A stretch of DNA of 10,186 nt from Flavobacteriales bacterium (GTDB taxonomy: Bacteria > Bacteroidota > Bacteroidia > Flavobacteriales > BACL11), in assembly GCA_018675825.1 (NCBI GenBank), contig JABGXK010000215.1, forward strand, positions 1 through 10,186, read 5' to 3'. The notes under the pieces were generated by a model. The model was not told where the DNA came from, did no database searches, and saw only the letters and a program-made list of their open reading frames with translations. Position numbers and translations under genes: made by a program. Positions 7,001 through 10,186 of this stretch are shown one piece after another; the stretch's first letter is position 1, and each line of letters begins with the position of its first letter.

Positions 7001-7968
7001 TGAAAGATTTTTCTGAGCTTCAAACTCTTATTAACAATGAAATCAATAAGATTAGTTTTCCTAAAGATCCTTCGGGTTTGTATGATCCAATACGATATAT
7101 ATTAAGCTTAAGAGCAAAGAGAATGAGATCTATTGCTCTTCTTACAACATTTCAATTGTATAATCATGATTTAAATCGTGCAATTAATGCAGCATTAGCA
7201 ATTGAGTTGTTTCATAATTTCACACTTATTCATGATGATATAATGGATAAAGCCTTGATAAGAAGAGGTTCAGAGACTGTACATGAAAAATGGAATGAGA
7301 ATACAGCTATTTTATCTGGTGACACAATGCTTGTTAAATCTTACTCATTGTTTCTAAATTTAGATTCTTCAAATAAGAATTATGTATTAGATATTTTTTC
7401 AAAAACAGCGATGATGGTTTGTGAAGGTCAGCAAATGGATATGGATTATGAAAATATGAATAACCCTGGTATTGATCAATATTTAGAAATGATAAAGCTG
7501 AAAACCTCTGTTTTATTAGCTGCTTCTTTTCAAATTGGTGCTTTAATTGGTGGAGCGAGTAAAACTGATGCATTATTACTATATGAATTTGGTATTAATT
7601 TAGGAATTGCTTTTCAAATTCAAGATGATTTGCTTGATTTATATGGTAATAAAAGTAAGTTTGGGAAAAATGTTGGAGGAGATATTATTGCTAATAAAAA
7701 GACATTCTTGTATCTAAAATCTTTATCTATTGCTAATTCTACTCAAAGACGGAATCTTCTTAATTATTATATAAATGATTCTTTAAGCTCTGATGAAAAA
7801 ATTAGAAATGTTAGATTTATTTTTGATGAACTAAATATATATGGCATTACAAAAGATCTTATATCAAGTTATCATGATAAAGCTATTTCTTGCTTAAATA
7901 GTATTGTAATTGAGAAGAATGAAAGTTTAAATTATTTTGCTTCTCTTTTATTAAAAAGAGAGGTTTAA
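7000..7968 (+). CDS. Trans-polyprenyl diphosphate synthase, probably short-chain (C15/C20)
   Basis: It belongs to the isoprenyl diphosphate synthase family, which condenses isopentenyl diphosphate onto an allylic diphosphate. The product is 322 residues. Catalytic motifs are intact: HDDIMDKALIRRG (78-90, first Asp-rich motif), EGQQMDM (142-148), KLKTS (166-170), FQIQDDLLDLYG (205-216, second Asp-rich motif), FGKNVGGD (221-228) and NKKTFL (232-237). The first motif lacks the two-residue insertion of bacterial farnesyl synthases such as IspA, and Phe 74 stands five residues before it. A bulky residue there restricts chain length, so farnesyl or geranylgeranyl diphosphate is the likely product (inference). 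The substrate motif usually written GGKRxRP reads RAKRMRS (38-44): the Lys and Args remain, while both glycines and the proline are gone. It overlaps rfbA by one base and ends 67 bases before sucA. Confidence 0.9.
   Translation: MKDFSELQTLINNEINKISFPKDPSGLYDPIRYILSLRAKRMRSIALLTTFQLYNHDLNRAINAALAIELFHNFTLIHDDIMDKALIRRGSETVHEKWNENTAILSGDTMLVKSYSLFLNLDSSNKNYVLDIFSKTAMMVCEGQQMDMDYENMNNPGIDQYLEMIKLKTSVLLAASFQIGALIGGASKTDALLLYEFGINLGIAFQIQDDLLDLYGNKSKFGKNVGGDIIANKKTFLYLKSLSIANSTQRRNLLNYYINDSLSSDEKIRNVRFIFDELNIYGITKDLISSYHDKAISCLNSIVIEKNESLNYFASLLLKREV
7939..7964 (+). other. Stem-loop over the 3' end of the polyprenyl synthase gene
   Basis: The last codons can form a hairpin: arms 7939-7949 (GCTTCTCTTTT) and 7954-7964 (AAAAGAGAGGT) around the loop ATTA, eleven RNA pairs including two G-U pairs. 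No T-run follows (the next bases are TTAATCAC), so it is not a standard intrinsic terminator. It might slow 3' exonucleases or allow weak termination before sucA. Coding constraint or chance in AT-rich DNA could also explain it. Confidence 0.3.
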
Positions 7969-7985
7969 TCACTTACAAAATAATG

Positions 7986-8014
7986 TTGTAATTAAATAAA
8001 ATTAGATAGTTTTA
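7986..8014 (+). promoter_or_regulatory. Candidate Bacteroidota-type promoter for sucA
   Basis: Bacteroidota sigma-A promoters use a -7 box TAnnTTTG with a -33 TTG. Here TTG lies at 7986-7988 and TAGTTTTA at 8007-8014, matching five of the six fixed -7 positions (the last G is A), with an 18-base spacer inside the known range. A transcript would start near 8020, leaving a short leader before the sucA ATG at 8036. The remainder of the 67-base gap holds no gene. In DNA this rich in A and T such matches occur by chance, so support is modest. Confidence 0.35.
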
Positions 8015-8035
8015 CAAATTATATTATAGAATAGT

Positions 8036-10186
8036 ATGGATAAATTTTCATTTTTAGGCTCTTTACATACTAACATGATAGATGACATGTATACTAAGTA
8101 TCTTAATGATGCATCTAGTATTGATGAAAAATGGAGAAATTTCTTTCAAGGTTTTGATTTTGCCCAACAATCTTATGCAGGAGATAGAAAGAAGCACGAT
8201 GTTCCAAAAGAATTTAAGGTAATTACCCTTATTGACGCTTATAGGAAAAGAGGGCACCTTTTTACCTTAACGAATCCTGTAAGAGATAGAAGAAAGCATC
8301 ATCCATCACTTGATTATACTAATTTCGGACTTGAAAAATCGGATGAGGAGGTTGTGTTTCAAGCAGGTAATGAAATTGGTATTGGTCCAAGTAAATTATC
8401 TAAAATAATTGAGCATCTTAATATTGTTTATTGTCAATCTATTGGTGTGGAATTTATGTATATCCGTAATCCTAAAAGATTAACATGGATATTGGACAAA
8501 TTACATGAAGATTCAAATACGCCAATTTTTATATCAGATCAAAAAAAACATATATTACATAAGCTAAATCAGGCAGTAGCATTTGAGAGTTTTTTACATA
8601 AAAAATTTGTAGGCCAAAAGCGTTTTTCTTTAGAAGGAGCAGAATCCTTAATTCCAGCACTAGATACTTTAATTGAGCATAGTTCTACTTTAGGAGTTGA
8701 AGAGTTTGTGATGGGTATGGCGCATCGAGGCAGATTAAATATTTTAGCTAATATTTTCAATAAAACGTATAAAGAAATTTTTTCAGAGTTTGAAGGTAAA
8801 TTGTATGAAGATGATCTTATTGCTGGTGATGTTAAATATCATCTTGGATTTACTTCTACTCAAAAGTGTAGTAATGGTAATGATGTTAAACTAACCTTGT
8901 CACCCAACCCATCTCATTTAGAAGCTGTCGATCCTATAGTCGGAGGAATAACTAGAGCAAAGATTGACAATCAATACAATGGCGATTGTAATAAGATTCT
9001 TCCAATTTTAATTCATGGGGATGCTGCTATTGCTGCTCAGGGTGTTATGTATGAAGTAGTACAAATGGCTCAATTAAAAGGCTATAGAAATGGAGGAACT
9101 ATTCATATAGTTGTAAATAATCAAGTTGGATTTACAACTAATTACCTGGATGCCAGATCTAGTACTTATTGTACAGATATTGCAAAAGTAACTTTATCCC
9201 CAGTTTTTCATGTAAACGGTGATGATGTTGAAGCTGTTGCTCATACTCTAAAGATAGCATCTGAGTATAGACAGAAATTTAATAGAGATGTTTTTATAGA
9301 TTTACTTTGTTATAGGAAGTATGGTCATAATGAAGGAGATGAACCACGATTTACACAGCCAAAATTATATGATATAATATCTTCACATCCCAATCCTAGA
9401 GAAATATATAGAAAGAAACTTATAAAAGAGGGTGTTTTAAATATGACAGAAATTGATTATGCTGATAATCAGTTTAAAGGTTTTTTACAGTCTCGTTTTG
9501 ATGAAGCAAAAGAAATAGAAAAAGCTAAAATCACAACTTTTCTAGAAGATGAATGGGTTGATTTTAATCGATCAAGTATTATAGAATTTCAAAATCATAA
9601 GACCAATTTTAGTAAAAAAAGAATTTTAAATTTATCAGAAATTATTTATACTGTTACAGAAAAAGAGTTGCTTTTTAAGAAAACACAGAAGCTACTTCAG
9701 AATAGAAAAAAAATGATAGAAAGTGATACTTTAGACTGGTCAATGGGAGAGCTTCTTGCGTATGCAACATTACTTGACGAGGGACATCCTATTAGAATAA
9801 GTGGTCAAGATGTTGAGAGGGGAACTTTTTCTCATCGTCACGCTATTTTAAAATTAGATCATTCAGAAAAAGAAATTTCTTTATTAGATAGTATAAGTAA
9901 ATCTACTAGTTTTAATATTTATAATTCTTTATTATCAGAATATGGTGTTCTTGGCTTTGACTACGGTTATTCTATTACTACTCCAAATACACTTACTGTA
10001 TGGGAAGCTCAATTTGGAGATTTTAGTAATGGAGCCCAAATTATTATTGATCAATTTATAAGTTGTGCTGAAGATAAATGGAAGGTACAGAGTGGTTTAG
10101 TAATGTTTTTACCACATGGATATGAGGGACAAGGAGCAGAACATTCATCAGCAAGATTAGAAAGGTATCTTCAGTTATGTGCGCAA
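8036..10186 (+). CDS. sucA: 2-oxoglutarate dehydrogenase E1 component, 5' part (runs off the window)
   Basis: E1 decarboxylates 2-oxoglutarate with thiamine diphosphate and passes the succinyl group to the lipoyl arm of E2 (SucB) in the citric acid cycle. The frame is open from ATG 8036 to the window edge, 717 codons of the usual ~900-930; about 200 C-terminal residues lie outside. The N-terminus MDKFSFLGSLHT with WRNFFQGF matches flavobacterial E1 starts. Core motifs: KRFSLEGAESLIPALD, GMAHRGRLN (227-235, catalytic His 230), GDVKYHLGF, LSPNPSHLEAVDP, HGDAA (327-331) with NNQVGF 33-37 residues after its Asp (361-366; the ThDP/Mg site), YCTDIAKV, CYRKYGHNEGDEP, then in the pyrimidine-binding domain ISGQDVERGTFSHRHA (588-603) and HGYEGQGAEHSSARLERYL (694-712). 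No frameshift is seen. sucB would be expected downstream, but this cannot be checked here. Confidence 0.97.
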   Translation, partial: MDKFSFLGSLHTNMIDDMYTKYLNDASSIDEKWRNFFQGFDFAQQSYAGDRKKHDVPKEFKVITLIDAYRKRGHLFTLTNPVRDRRKHHPSLDYTNFGLEKSDEEVVFQAGNEIGIGPSKLSKIIEHLNIVYCQSIGVEFMYIRNPKRLTWILDKLHEDSNTPIFISDQKKHILHKLNQAVAFESFLHKKFVGQKRFSLEGAESLIPALDTLIEHSSTLGVEEFVMGMAHRGRLNILANIFNKTYKEIFSEFEGKLYEDDLIAGDVKYHLGFTSTQKCSNGNDVKLTLSPNPSHLEAVDPIVGGITRAKIDNQYNGDCNKILPILIHGDAAIAAQGVMYEVVQMAQLKGYRNGGTIHIVVNNQVGFTTNYLDARSSTYCTDIAKVTLSPVFHVNGDDVEAVAHTLKIASEYRQKFNRDVFIDLLCYRKYGHNEGDEPRFTQPKLYDIISSHPNPREIYRKKLIKEGVLNMTEIDYADNQFKGFLQSRFDEAKEIEKAKITTFLEDEWVDFNRSSIIEFQNHKTNFSKKRILNLSEIIYTVTEKELLFKKTQKLLQNRKKMIESDTLDWSMGELLAYATLLDEGHPIRISGQDVERGTFSHRHAILKLDHSEKEISLLDSISKSTSFNIYNSLLSEYGVLGFDYGYSITTPNTLTVWEAQFGDFSNGAQIIIDQFISCAEDKWKVQSGLVMFLPHGYEGQGAEHSSARLERYLQLCAQ

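Noticed and set aside
8036..8257. Small - strand open frame opposite the start of sucA
   Set aside because: It overlaps a well-supported E1 N-terminus and has no recognisable protein features.

Overview
The window is a stretch of an AT-rich chromosome (roughly 30% G+C by eye), with every gene on the + strand. The protein sequences, gene order and translation signals all point to Bacteroidota, most likely Flavobacteriia: rplM-rpsI-rpsB-tsf is followed by pyrH-frr, start codons sit behind A/T-rich leaders without GGAGG-like Shine-Dalgarno sites, the RND transporter has the form seen in that phylum, and the SucA N-terminus is flavobacterial in type. Short intergenic gaps, compact proteins and exclusive use of TAA stops (nine of nine visible) suit a small or streamlined genome. 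The sequence alone does not separate a marine free-living from a host-associated lineage.

Region 1 (1-2453) is a translation operon: the 3' part of rplM (L13), rpsI (S9), a 90-base spacer with two consecutive hairpins, rpsB (S2) and tsf (EF-Ts). It ends at a strong intrinsic terminator with a GTGA loop. Region 2 (2471-3753) holds pyrH (UMP kinase) and frr (ribosome recycling factor), which start only 17 bases after the terminator.

Region 3 (3813-7968) is a tightly packed trio: a 12-helix RND/MMPL-type transporter, a glucose-1-phosphate thymidylyltransferase (rfbA type) and a short-chain trans-polyprenyl diphosphate synthase. The gaps are 2 bases and then a 1-base stop/start overlap, so co-translation is likely. 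The common theme may be the cell envelope (lipid or isoprenoid export, dTDP-sugar supply, isoprenoid precursor), but that is inference. Region 4 (8036 to the end) is the first 717 codons of sucA, E1 of 2-oxoglutarate dehydrogenase, probably with its own promoter in the 67-base gap before it.

I see no mobile element, CRISPR array, tRNA, rRNA or phage gene, and no gene-free stretch longer than 90 bases. This is essentially a housekeeping region and I found no convincing new system. The points worth a second look are the double hairpin before rpsB, the terminator placed inside an otherwise continuous gene string, the degenerate substrate motif in the polyprenyl synthase, the orphan rfbA with an altered active-site loop, the one-sided charge pattern of the transporter and the altered C-terminal tail of S9.
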